Source: Proteus vulgaris (lineage in GTDB: Bacteria; Pseudomonadota; Gammaproteobacteria; Enterobacterales; Enterobacteriaceae). From it: a stretch of DNA of 64,000 nucleotides. Positions 9,386 through 18,376 of this stretch are shown here, piece after piece; positions within the stretch are counted from its first letter, which is position 1, and every line of letters starts with the position of its first letter. Position numbers and translations under genes: made by a program. Under the pieces are notes generated by a model, which searched no databases, had not been told where the DNA came from, and saw nothing but the letters and a program-made list of their open reading frames with translations. The DNA is taken from positions 2,827,501 to 2,891,500 of the forward strand of contig LR590468.1 in NCBI GenBank assembly GCA_901472505.1, read 5' to 3'.

Positions 9386-9793
9386 TTAATAACTAAAAAG
9401 GGTAATAAAGAGAGTAACTAGGTTCCATATCCATTGAATTGAAATGCCAATTATTGCAAAAGAGAATAGGCGCTTCGTTCCTAGCCAGCGAGCTTCCATT
9501 GTTTGTTTTTGGGGGTGTTTAGGAAATAGTGTAGAGAGGCTTTTATCAAAGCTAACATCATCTTGATAGCGATATAGAGCTTGAAAAAGATGACTATCAA
9601 GCCATAAGCGAAAAAGAGAGTATTGGGTTAATAGAAACAAAACGGAAGCAACAAAAAAAGCCAGTTTATTATGAAAATGAAGGCTAAACACAGGCCATGT
9701 ACTCAAATAAGGTAAAAGTGATAAAAACAGTAAATAACGCCAACTTTGTGTTAAAGAGCCAATTACTTTGCCACTAGTTTTAGTTGTTAACAT
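9386..9793 (-). CDS. Small membrane protein of unknown function, last gene of ynb operon
   Basis: 135 residues. I do not recognise the family. Three hydrophobic stretches (about residues 18-36, 43-62 and 112-132) suggest an inner-membrane protein with a polar, basic loop in between (HPQKQTMEARWLGTKR). It starts ten bases after the stop of ynbD and is probably translated from the same message. E. coli ynbABCD as I recall it has no such gene. The close spacing suggests a role in the same membrane lipid or phosphate chemistry, which is inference only. Confidence 0.65.
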   Translation of the reverse strand: MLTTKTSGKVIGSLTQSWRYLLFLSLLPYLSTWPVFSLHFHNKLAFFVASVLFLLTQYSLFRLWLDSHLFQALYRYQDDVSFDKSLSTLFPKHPQKQTMEARWLGTKRLFSFAIIGISIQWIWNLVTLFITLFSY

Positions 9794-9803
9794 GGTTGCC
9801 TCG

Positions 9804-11135
9804 TTATTTAATGTGCTGAAAATGTGAATACCAATTTTGTAGCGCCTCTCGTGTTTCTGGATTTAAAATAACGTGAGGACGAGCTTGAGAGGCTTTTTTT
9901 ATCGCATCCTCTAATGTCGCTACTGTGCCATTATAAACTAACCAAGCAACAACAACGGTTGCACTACGCGAATAGCCTAGTTTGCAATGAATATAAACAG
10001 TTCCAGCTTGATTTAGTTGCTCCATTGATAACATTGCTTTGTTAATATCATTTGGAGATAAAGGCAATAAATCGATTTGGGGTTGCGCTAAATAAAGCTT
10101 ATTTTGACTAAATTTATTTCTTGGCCATTCACAGGTTAAATCAAAGACCGCATTGGCGTTTAATTCGTAAAGAGGGCGACCACCTAATAAAATGCCTTCA
10201 GTGACTAAACTTGGTGTTTGGCACTGTTTTAAATAATAACGATAAGTACACCATGCAAAAAAGCGATAAGGTAAGAGGATTATTCGTGCAGAAAGGGGAA
10301 TTTCACCTTGTGTGTTTTTTTGAAAAATAGAAGCGCCAGCGCCTAAATAACCTAATGTCACAAATGTTAATGTGATTGCAGGCCAGAGAGCAAACCAAAA
10401 AGGCCCTTGTAACACAAAGGCTAACAAATAGAACACAGTCGCAGATAATGCATAGTTTTTGGCAATACGCAAACTGCGTTTACTGCCAGTAAAATGCCAT
10501 CTCCAACGTGAACTTATTGGTAATAAATAGCAAATAAACACACCAGCACCAAAGCCGGTAATAATATCAATGAAATGATGTTGCCACGTTGTGAGTACAG
10601 AAATAGCTATTAACAATGACCATAAATTTAAAAAACACTGCCACGATTTAGGTGTATGGGCACGGAAACGTAACCAAATAATCCACAATAAAATAATGTG
10701 TAAAGAAGGGGCTTGGTTATAAGGTAAATCGAAGCCTTCTAATTGGGTAAATAACCAACCAGAAAAGCCCTCTGTTGTTGGGCGAATAAAACTAAATTTT
10801 AAAGGGAATAATAAAAAACCGGCACAGGCTATAAGAGAGGCAACAATTAAACGCACTCCATGTATAAATTGTTCTCTTAATGTTGTACATATAAGTAGGG
10901 AAATACCATAAGCAATATTCACACTCCAATAGGGAATGATTGTCCACGGTAAAAAGGGAATTGCCTTTTCCCATGAATAAACAAAAGAAGGAATATTAGA
11001 TAAGGTGGAAGTGTAAGTATTGACTTGCATATAAGTTAAATAGAAAAAAGGAGCTAGAAATAACAGCCATACAATCCCAGCAAGCCAGATATTTTTTCTT
11101 GATGATGTTATTTGAGAGCGCTGAGTTCCCTCCAT
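9804..11135 (-). CDS. ynbD: PAP2-like and dual-specificity phosphatase fusion, YnbD-like
   Basis: 443 residues. The N-terminal two-thirds is a multi-spanning membrane region of PAP2/phosphatidic-acid-phosphatase type: GFDLPYNQAPSLHIILLWI and TWQHHFIDIITGFGAG resemble the His-containing PAP2 motifs. The C-terminal 150 residues are a cysteine phosphatase domain with the CX5R signature IHCKLGYSRSAT near residue 384 and an upstream acidic loop. The architecture and length match E. coli YnbD (about 430). It should act at the inner membrane on a phospholipid or phosphorylated substrate that is not known. A 15-bp hairpin separates it from ynbC. Confidence 0.85.
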   Translation of the reverse strand: MEGTQRSQITSSRKNIWLAGIVWLLFLAPFFYLTYMQVNTYTSTLSNIPSFVYSWEKAIPFLPWTIIPYWSVNIAYGISLLICTTLREQFIHGVRLIVASLIACAGFLLFPLKFSFIRPTTEGFSGWLFTQLEGFDLPYNQAPSLHIILLWIIWLRFRAHTPKSWQCFLNLWSLLIAISVLTTWQHHFIDIITGFGAGVFICYLLPISSRWRWHFTGSKRSLRIAKNYALSATVFYLLAFVLQGPFWFALWPAITLTFVTLGYLGAGASIFQKNTQGEIPLSARIILLPYRFFAWCTYRYYLKQCQTPSLVTEGILLGGRPLYELNANAVFDLTCEWPRNKFSQNKLYLAQPQIDLLPLSPNDINKAMLSMEQLNQAGTVYIHCKLGYSRSATVVVAWLVYNGTVATLEDAIKKASQARPHVILNPETREALQNWYSHFQHIK

Positions 11136-11187
11136 ACTAAATTTCCTTTTTTGTTTATCGTTTTTTCTATTTTTACAGTTTGCTTAA

Positions 11188-11221
11188 AATTATCGCTATA
11201 TGGCAACATATAGCGATAATT
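11188..11221. repeat. Perfect 15-bp inverted repeat between ynbC and ynbD
   Basis: The arms AATTATCGCTATATG and CATATAGCGATAATT enclose a GCAA loop. On the minus-strand transcript the hairpin is followed by TTAAGC, not a real U-tract, so it is more likely an mRNA-processing or stability element or a partial terminator than a full stop. Confidence 0.75.
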
Positions 11222-11243
11222 CATTTAGCTATAGCGTATTTCG

Positions 11244-13013
11244 TTAGCGACGTTTTGCTATAGATACACTAAAAATACCCCAGTGATCAATTTGTTGATC
11301 GAGCTTTTCAAAACCCGCTTCATCCACTAGTGCATCCATTTCACCTTGACTGCGACAACGCATGATCCATGGTTGGCCATTTTGGTGACTAGGTAATACA
11401 CGGGCAATCATTTCAAGTTGAGGGTGCCAAGGCTGACAAGTGTAAATCAGTAATCCTCCACTTGGAATTGCTTGTGATAATCCTTTTAAAGATGTTTTTA
11501 GCAGATGATTTTCAGGGAATAATTCATAAAGTCCACTCACGATACCTAATGTTGGTGATGGTGAAACTGCACTTAGGCTTTCTGCATCAAAAGCGTTACC
11601 CTCTTCAAAACGTACTTTATCTTCTAAATGACGTTCTTTTATGGCAATTCGGCCTTGTTCAACGTTAATAGCGCTATAGTCGCGCATTAAAATTGAATCG
11701 ACTTTAGCATAGTCATTAATTGCATCAAAAAGATAGCGACCTTGTCCTGCAGCGATATCCATAATATGCACAGGCATATTATTTTGTATTAATTGGCGAA
11801 TTGCATAGCGGATAGTATTTTCAATATTGATTTTACGTTGGCGAATGCCTTGCCAACCAATACTATTTAAATATTGTCTATCAACAACCCGACCAAATAA
11901 GCCTTTCCCTTGAGGCTGATTACGATAGACATAGTCCAGCGTCGATCCGGAATCAAAACCTTTATCGTAACCTAGAGCAACACCTTCAGATGCTTTACCT
12001 AAAGTACTCATCGAACGACTAAGCACTTTGTAATAGAGTCTTTTTGGACAATATTTAGGAAGTGGTGTCTGTAATGCGCGATAAACATCTGCACTATGGC
12101 TCCAAGTATCTTCATGTTGGTAATCATGTTGATAAAGTGGTTGTGCAAATAAAGTTTCAATAAAACTGCGCATTTTATTGATAGGAATAACTCTGTCTCT
12201 CTCACCTAAAGTGTCGTGGTAAAAGCCTGGTAAGACATGTTTTTCTTTGATAGATGTATTTAAACGTTCATAGAAAAGATGTTGAGGATTAGCGTGAACC
12301 ACATGATCATTGCCTGAAATAAATAATTGTGTTGGTAAAGTAATTGCACTTGCATCTTCAACAACACGATCAGCCGTTTTATAAAGCTCTAATAAAATAT
12401 TGACGGCAATAGGGCGAGTGATCAGCGAGTCTTGGTTAAAAGAGTCGATGCGACTTTGATCATGAGTTAAGTATTTGGCTTTCACGTATGAATTAACATA
12501 AAAGAGCCCGCGAGCTTTTTGCATCAAGGCAAGACCTGTGCGTGCAAAAGGGACATATAATTTCACTTTAAATGCAGGGGAAGCTAACACCATACCGCGG
12601 ATCTTAGGGGCATAATCGTGTACCCAACCAGTAACTAAAACGGCGCCTACACTTTGACCAACAACCAGAATATTCTCCATTGGAATATTATAGTTGGATG
12701 AAACGTAATGAACGAATTCGTCTATATCTTTTATTGAAGTTCCCATTGATGGGCTATAACCGCGAGCACCTTGATTTTTACCATGTCCACGAGCATCCCA
12801 AGCAAACATTGAAAAATCAGGAAGATCTAACTCATCCACTAGATGAGAAACACGACCTGAGTGTTCATGGCCTCGGTGAAATAAAATAATTGCTTTTGAT
12901 TCAGTGGTAATTTGAGCAGGCCAATGGCGATAATACAAAGATGTTTTATCGCTGGTGGTAAATTCAGACTCAAACATATTCCTTTGAGTTTGATATTGCG
13001 GTTGTTGATTCAT
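11244..13013 (-). CDS. ynbC: Alpha/beta hydrolase-methyltransferase fusion, YnbC-like
   Basis: 589 residues in two domains. Residues about 10-300 form a serine hydrolase of the monoacylglycerol-lipase/lysophospholipase type with RGHEHSGR near residue 47, the nucleophile elbow VVGQSVGAVL near residue 118, and a late acidic/His pair (SGNDHVVHANP and GFYHDTLGER). Residues about 370-589 resemble a SAM-dependent methyltransferase, with MDIAAGQGRYLFDAI as motif I. E. coli YnbC has the same architecture (about 585 residues). It overlaps the end of ynbA by four bases, so the two are translationally coupled. Substrates are unknown; a lysophospholipid would fit the neighbouring CDP-alcohol phosphotransferase. 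Confidence 0.88.
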   Translation of the reverse strand: MNQQPQYQTQRNMFESEFTTSDKTSLYYRHWPAQITTESKAIILFHRGHEHSGRVSHLVDELDLPDFSMFAWDARGHGKNQGARGYSPSMGTSIKDIDEFVHYVSSNYNIPMENILVVGQSVGAVLVTGWVHDYAPKIRGMVLASPAFKVKLYVPFARTGLALMQKARGLFYVNSYVKAKYLTHDQSRIDSFNQDSLITRPIAVNILLELYKTADRVVEDASAITLPTQLFISGNDHVVHANPQHLFYERLNTSIKEKHVLPGFYHDTLGERDRVIPINKMRSFIETLFAQPLYQHDYQHEDTWSHSADVYRALQTPLPKYCPKRLYYKVLSRSMSTLGKASEGVALGYDKGFDSGSTLDYVYRNQPQGKGLFGRVVDRQYLNSIGWQGIRQRKINIENTIRYAIRQLIQNNMPVHIMDIAAGQGRYLFDAINDYAKVDSILMRDYSAINVEQGRIAIKERHLEDKVRFEEGNAFDAESLSAVSPSPTLGIVSGLYELFPENHLLKTSLKGLSQAIPSGGLLIYTCQPWHPQLEMIARVLPSHQNGQPWIMRCRSQGEMDALVDEAGFEKLDQQIDHWGIFSVSIAKRR

Positions 13014-13645
13014 AACGATGTATCCTTATCTTTATCTATCATCGTTGATTCTTTTAGTGCGCGATGAATTCGGTGATAACAAGTCAACAAAAGTAATAAA
13101 TTAATAATAATAAAAAGATAATGCGTGTTTTCTGATAATGTCAGGGAAGGGAATAATCCGATAAAAAAAGCGATAGCACCGAAAATAAAGGCTCTATCAC
13201 TTTTTCCCATCGGGCCATCATAACGACGAGACGCATGAATAGTTTGGGCAAGCACGCCTAAAAACTCAGTCATTATCATTAAAAAGAGTGCCAGCATGAT
13301 CCACCAATAGGCTTGTGGAAAAATAAAAGCAAAAGGGAGATAGAGTGCAATATCTGAAATAACATCGCTGGCTTCATTTAATATCGCCCCAAGCGCACTT
13401 TTTTGATTATGTTCTCGTGCAAGCATGCCATCTATGGCATTAAGCGCCATACGAAAAAAGAGGACAAAAGGGAGCAATAAAAATAAATGGGGATAAGGAT
13501 AAAGCAAAAGTAATCCACCAACAGCAATGGATAACAGTAAGGCAAAAAGTGTGACCTGATTTGCTGTGATCCCTTTTGTGAATAACTGTTTTACATAAGG
13601 GCGTAAAAGAGATTGAAACTTGGGTTTTAGGTCATAAATTGTCAT
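13010..13645 (-). CDS. ynbA: CDP-alcohol phosphatidyltransferase family protein, YnbA-like
   Basis: 211 residues, about six membrane helices. The family motif D-x2-D-G-x2-A-R-x8-G-x3-D-x3-D is present as NAIDGMLAREHNQKSALG followed by AILNEASD, with Asn in place of the first and third Asp. As I recall, E. coli YnbA has the same two Asn, so this is a subfamily trait and not damage. Such enzymes transfer a phosphoalcohol from a CDP-linked lipid or alcohol in the inner membrane. It is the first gene of the operon. In E. coli a CdsA-like gene (ynbB) follows; here ynbC follows directly. Confidence 0.87.
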   Translation of the reverse strand: MTIYDLKPKFQSLLRPYVKQLFTKGITANQVTLFALLLSIAVGGLLLLYPYPHLFLLLPFVLFFRMALNAIDGMLAREHNQKSALGAILNEASDVISDIALYLPFAFIFPQAYWWIMLALFLMIMTEFLGVLAQTIHASRRYDGPMGKSDRAFIFGAIAFFIGLFPSLTLSENTHYLFIIINLLLLLTCYHRIHRALKESTMIDKDKDTSL

Positions 13646-13836
13646 GACGCATCCTTGTGTTCAAAAGTGCGTATATTACCTCATATTATTTATTTTATTA
13701 TTAACTGATTTTTATCTCGTTGAATATCATTATTTTAATTGTTTAATTTATTCAATAATTAAAAGAGAATGTGATATTTGAAATTTACTTGAATTAATAA
13801 TTAGATAGCTGATTAAATAAAGAAAAAGAGAAGGAG

Positions 13837-13855
13837 TATAATGATAATTATCAGA
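13837..13855. promoter_or_regulatory. Weak Fur-like site
   Basis: The 19-mer contains ATAATGATAAT and matches about 14 of 19 positions of the Fur consensus. It lies about 190 bases upstream of the ynbA start and about 350 upstream of the TonB receptor, between these divergent genes. Confidence 0.4.
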
Positions 13856-14098
13856 TTGTTCTGTGTTTTTCTTATCATTTCTCTTTATAATTGATTAAAT
13901 TTTCTTTAGTAATTTTTATGTAATCATGATTCGTTAAGCAAATGAAATGAACTAAAAATAGGGATAAGTTATTTCCTCATAATAACCAATGAAATTAGTT
14001 TAATTTATTATAAATATTATTTTAGATGAGATTTAAATCTAACAAGAATGTATCAATAGTGTAGTTATCTGTATTGAGTGATAAATGCAAAAAAACTA

Positions 14099-14123
14099 GA
14101 TAATGATAATTATTATCATTATC
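14099..14123. promoter_or_regulatory. Fur box upstream of TonB-dependent receptor
   Basis: A 25-base palindrome: GATAATGATAAT, a central T, then ATTATCATTATC. It is perfect apart from the centre and very close to the Fur consensus of overlapping hexamers. It ends 70 bases before the receptor start, the usual place for iron-dependent repression. Confidence 0.9.
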
Positions 14124-14193
14124 ATAATTGGCGATGTTAGTTACAGCTCTAATCATTTATCAAACCAATAACCATATAAAAGATACGACTATT

Positions 14194-16528
14194 ATGATCC
14201 ATTTCTTAGCAAAAAATGATGCTTATCGCCAGGGAATTGGGATATTTTCATTTTCATCATCAGCGATTGCATTATTATTGACTTCACTTACTTCGTTAAA
14301 TAGCTATGCGACTGAAAGTGTAAAACCAGAAATAACGACACCGGCTAAATCTGATATATCTATACAATCAAAACCGCGTGAGAATATTATTATTGAGCCT
14401 ATTTACGTGATGGGGGAGCTTAATTCGAGTGTTGATGCTGGGAGTACGGTTCTGACACTAAAAGATATTGATCGAATTCAGCCTAATAATATTGCAGAGC
14501 TGGTGGACAAATTACCCGGAATTTCATCTTCTGGTTCCCCAAGGCCTGGTGGTCAAACATTGAATATCTGGGGGATGGGTAATCCTGAAGATATTAAAAT
14601 CACACTTGACGGTACGCCCAAAACCTTTGAAAAATATCGTCAAGGTTCAATTTTTATTGATCCCGAATTAATACGTCGCCTTGATGTTGATAAAGGCCCT
14701 CATAATATTACTCAAGGTAATGGTGGGTTTGGTGGTTCAGTAAGAATTGAAACCAAAGATCCCGATGACTTATTATTACCCGATCAGAATATTGGGATGT
14801 TTTTAAAATATGGTCACCATACAAACGATAGACAAAATCGTTATAGTGGTGCGGTATACGGTAAATTACTTGATGGGCAAGCAGACGGATTATTCTATTT
14901 TAACCGTCGTGAAAGTGATGATCTGAGACGTCCTGATGGAACTAAATTTGGTTATTCACAATCTGATCAAGATTCTTTTTTAATTAAAACCAATATCTAC
15001 CTAACCGAAGCACAAACATTAACGTTATCAGCATCGCGCTCAGAAAGTGATGGCTGGACACCTTGGGCGGCTAAACGTGATGAATTAGCTAAACCTAGTC
15101 AAGCTGACGTAGATAAATATGGCTTTGATGCGGCGATGAAGCGCAAATTAGTTTATCGTGATCAAAAAGATGACACCTTCAGTGTGAAATGGAATATTCA
15201 GCCCAGTTGATTCCGATTTAATTAATTTAACACTGACTTATGGTTATTCAAAGACAAAACAGAATGATAACCGCCCTGAGAATGCAAGTTCCTATTTTAG
15301 TAGCAGTATGGGAAATCAAAGCTGGGTTGATTATCGCAATCATCAAATTGAAATTAAGAACGAAAGCACCCTTATGCAAGGTGCTTTAGAACATAAGGTA
15401 TTAGTGGGAACACGCTGGCATCGTAATGATCGTGATGTTTTAATGTTTACACGAGATAAAGCGAAAAATCCAAATTATAATTATGGTTATTATGCTCCAC
15501 CTTATATGCCTGAAGGAACGCAAACGACAACCAGCTTCTATCTTCAAGATTCAATAAGTTATAGAAATCTGACGATAACACCGGGAGTGCGCTACGATAT
15601 TGTTAAAAACAAAGGTAAAGGTAGTCGAGCTATTACCTATCAAGATCCTGATCCCTATTATGGTCATGATTACTCTGATGTAACCTATCGAGGGGCAACA
15701 CCTCATTTAGGTTTATTATGGAAAATGAACAAGAATTTCAGATTCTTTGGTGATTTAACCTATACATGGCGAGCACCATTGATTGATGAGCAGTATGAAG
15801 TACAAGGAAGTATTTCTAGCTTAACAGGCACGAGCCGTCATCTAGACAAGGAAACAGTAAGAGCTACACGGATTGGCGCAATTGCAGACTTTGAAAGTGT
15901 TATTCAACGAGAAGACCAACTGCAGTTAAGAACAACACTGTTTGATACTCGAGGTAAAGACGAAATCTTCCGTCGTCGCGGTGTTTATTGTGAAAGCCAA
16001 AAGGTGGATGGACATAATAGAAATTGCCCGCCTTCCATCGGTAACTACCGTAATTTACCAGGTTACCATATTCAAGGACTGGAAATTGAAGCCTTTTATA
16101 ATAGCCCTAATGTATTCGGTCGTTTAGCGTATTCAACAATGAAAGGAAAACGGGATCAATCACCACGTGATCCGTGGTTTGGTCAGAAAACATGGATTGC
16201 TGAAATTCAACCGGATGCTTTACATGCCACAGTTGGTGTAAAAGTCCCTAGTATTAATATTAATATGGGGTGGACTGGTGATTTTATTGGTGCTCAACGA
16301 CGTTCACCAACAGATGCTGATCCTAATGCCACTTATTGGTCTCTACCAAAAAGTAAAGGTTATGCAATCCATGGTTTATTTGCGAATTGGGAACCGTCTT
16401 TTATAAAGAATACGGAGGTGCGTTTTACTGTCGCGAATATATTTAACCGTGATTATTATCCTTATTTAGGGGAATCAGTTTCAGGTGTAGGACGCGACTA
16501 TCGATTTACTGTGGTAAAACGCTTCTAA
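14194..16528 (+). pseudogene. TonB-dependent outer-membrane receptor (haem/haemoglobin type), frameshifted
   Basis: Two frames together make one receptor of about 778 residues. The first (14194-15210) has a signal peptide ending near SYA (residue 39), a TonB-box-like EPIYVMGE and a plug domain (NIAELVDKLPGISSSG to RLDVDKGPHNITQGNGGFGG). The second supplies the barrel and ends in the typical aromatic terminus (VVKRF). Near 15767-15797 the WRAPLIDEQY motif resembles the FRAP box of haem/haemoglobin receptors, so that ligand class is likely but not proven. The shift is one extra base in CCC at 15202-15204; without it the frame reads on through VDSDLINLTLTYGYSK. I start at MIHFL (14194) because earlier candidate starts overlap or abut the Fur box. 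Confidence 0.85.
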
Positions 16529-16559
16529 TATTAACGCCAGTTGATATATACGTTAAAAA

Positions 16560-16589
16560 AATAAACCCCATGATAATATGGGGTTTATT
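16560..16589. terminator. Bidirectional intrinsic terminator after TonB receptor
   Basis: The arms AATAAACCCCAT and ATGGGGTTTATT enclose a GATAAT loop. It serves the receptor on the plus strand and the convergent small membrane gene on the minus strand. Confidence 0.85.
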
Positions 16590-16622
16590 GTAAATTTAGA
16601 GGTCAATACCCAATATATTGAA

Positions 16623-16973
16623 TCAATAACCTTGTGATGCAGAAGTTGCAATCATTGCCATCATGGTAGTGAAGAAGAAAATAAAGAAAATAACAGCCAT
16701 AATGATGCTGATAATAAAGTAAATAAAGCCCGCTCTATTCCATGTTTCTTGTACTTTCATAAAGGTTTCAACAGAATCGTAGTCACCCTTCTTCCATGCC
16801 CATTCATTACCTTTAATACCACAGATAAAAATCCAGATAAGATTAAGTAAAGGAACGAGTGCTAATAATGGAAGATAGGATTTATTGCCAAATCCCCAAA
16901 TAATATTAAACATGAAAGCCCCCCAGTTCCAACGTTTAATTTCTTCAGGTACAGGTTTGTTAGTATAAGACAC
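16623..16973 (-). CDS. Small conserved membrane protein, DUF2628-like
   Basis: 116 residues. The N-terminus (PEEIKRWNWGAFMFNIIWGFGN) and the following helix with CGIKGNEWAWKKGDYDS are typical of a widespread family of small inner-membrane proteins, often mislabelled ribonuclease G in databases. Two hydrophobic regions are visible (about residues 33-53 and 82-108). Function is unknown. It stands alone, convergent with the TonB receptor, and is preceded by an AT-rich gap of about 290 bases that also contains the proX terminator. Confidence 0.7.
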   Translation of the reverse strand: MSYTNKPVPEEIKRWNWGAFMFNIIWGFGNKSYLPLLALVPLLNLIWIFICGIKGNEWAWKKGDYDSVETFMKVQETWNRAGFIYFIISIIMAVIFFIFFFTTMMAMIATSASQGY

Positions 16974-17189
16974 AATTTATTCCTTATCTAAATCTTCAAT
17001 ATGAGAATGAGCATGCCAAAAATGGCAACTGGAGAAAAAAATAATCATAATTGAAGAAATGAGTGAATGAAAGAAAGGGAGATTTAAGTGTTTAATAAGG
17101 AGAATAATCTTAACTATAGAATAGTGTTAAAATGATTTTTTATTGTATAAATGTATTTTGTTTAATGATGTGTAATTTTAATTATTTAT

Positions 17190-17223
17190 AAAAAAACAGA
17201 CCACAATATTGTAGCCTGCTTTT
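17190..17223 (-). terminator. Intrinsic terminator of proVWX
   Basis: On the minus strand CAGGCTACAA pairs with TTGTGGTCTG (two G-U pairs) and is followed by seven T residues, about 40 bases after the proX stop. Confidence 0.8.
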
Positions 17224-17261
17224 AGTTATCATCTTTTTAGATTATGTGTTATTTCATCATA

Positions 17262-18257
17262 TTACTTTGCTGCACTTCGAGCTTGTTCAACCCAGCCATC
17301 AAACGTTTTCTGATGGGCTTTGATCCATGCATTTGCATGACGCTCAATATCAGCTTGTGATTTTTGACCATTATGCATACGCAAATTCTGCGCATTGATA
17401 TCGGCAACAGACATTTTCATGACTTCAAAGAGTTTTGCTGCTGCTGGATTATCTTCTGCCCACTTTTTATTTGCAGCGATATGCATGGTGCTTGGTGGAA
17501 AACCGTAGTTTTTCCCATTTGCCAATGTGGTGTCTGTTTTATCATCACCGGGTAAAGATGAGAACGGTACTTGTAACCAAACAACATCTTTACCTGGCTT
17601 TAATACATCACTTATCCAATATGGCGTCCATGTATAATAGAAGATAGGTTTACCTTCTTTATAGCGAGTAATAGTATCTGCCATCATCGCTGCATAGTTA
17701 CCTTGGTTATGTGTAACCGATTTTTCTAAATCATAGGCTTTTAAATGATTATTGATAGCTTCTTCACAACCCCAACCCGGGTTGCAACCTGTTAAGTCGG
17801 CTTTACCATCACCATTGGCATCAAAGAGTTTGGCGATTTTAGGATCTTTAAATTGCTCAATATTGGTAATGTTGTATTTTTCAGCCGTTTTCTTATCAAT
17901 TAAGTAACCTTGAGCTGCGTTAACGACATAATCACCTTTACGATAAAAAGTGTTATCGCCACCCGCAGCTTCATATTGTGAGTTATGAAGTGGAACCCAA
18001 CTTACGGCCATAAAGGTGGCATCACCGTTGGCGATAGAGGAATAAGCAACATTGTAATCGACTTCTTTAATCGGTTGAACCGTGTAGCCTAATTGCTCTA
18101 GTGCTTTGTTAACGATTAAGGTTTGAAAGGTTTCTTCAGAAATCGTACTTTGCACAGGTTGAACCGAAATCCCTTTTCCAGGTAAATCAGCAGCGGATAA
18201 CTGGGTGCTTATCAGTGTGGCGGACAATACGGTTGCCCAGATAACTGGATTACGCAT
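17262..18257 (-). CDS. proX: Glycine betaine/proline betaine-binding protein ProX
   Basis: 331 residues with a Sec signal peptide (cleavage near [11 protein letters not shown]) and an OpuAC-type periplasmic binding domain. Trp-rich segments such as [12 protein letters not shown] and [13 protein letters not shown] supply the aromatic cage that binds quaternary amines, and the disulfide region [11 protein letters not shown] is conserved with E. coli ProX. It delivers betaines to ProVW under osmotic stress. It lies 119 bases after proW, the last gene of the operon, before a terminator. The length equals E. coli ProX within one residue. Confidence 0.95.
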   Translation of the reverse strand: MRNPVIWATVLSATLISTQLSAADLPGKGISVQPVQSTISEETFQTLIVNKALEQLGYTVQPIKEVDYNVAYSSIANGDATFMAVSWVPLHNSQYEAAGGDNTFYRKGDYVVNAAQGYLIDKKTAEKYNITNIEQFKDPKIAKLFDANGDGKADLTGCNPGWGCEEAINNHLKAYDLEKSVTHNQGNYAAMMADTITRYKEGKPIFYYTWTPYWISDVLKPGKDVVWLQVPFSSLPGDDKTDTTLANGKNYGFPPSTMHIAANKKWAEDNPAAAKLFEVMKMSVADINAQNLRMHNGQKSQADIERHANAWIKAHQKTFDGWVEQARSAAK

Positions 18258-18376
18258 AGTTTTTCCTTCTGTTGTGATGGTAAGAGATAAATAGCGACAG
18301 CGAACTGTCGCCTCTATTTCTTATATTGATTGAACGTGATGTTTTTTATAGATTTTTAATTAATAGTGAATATATA

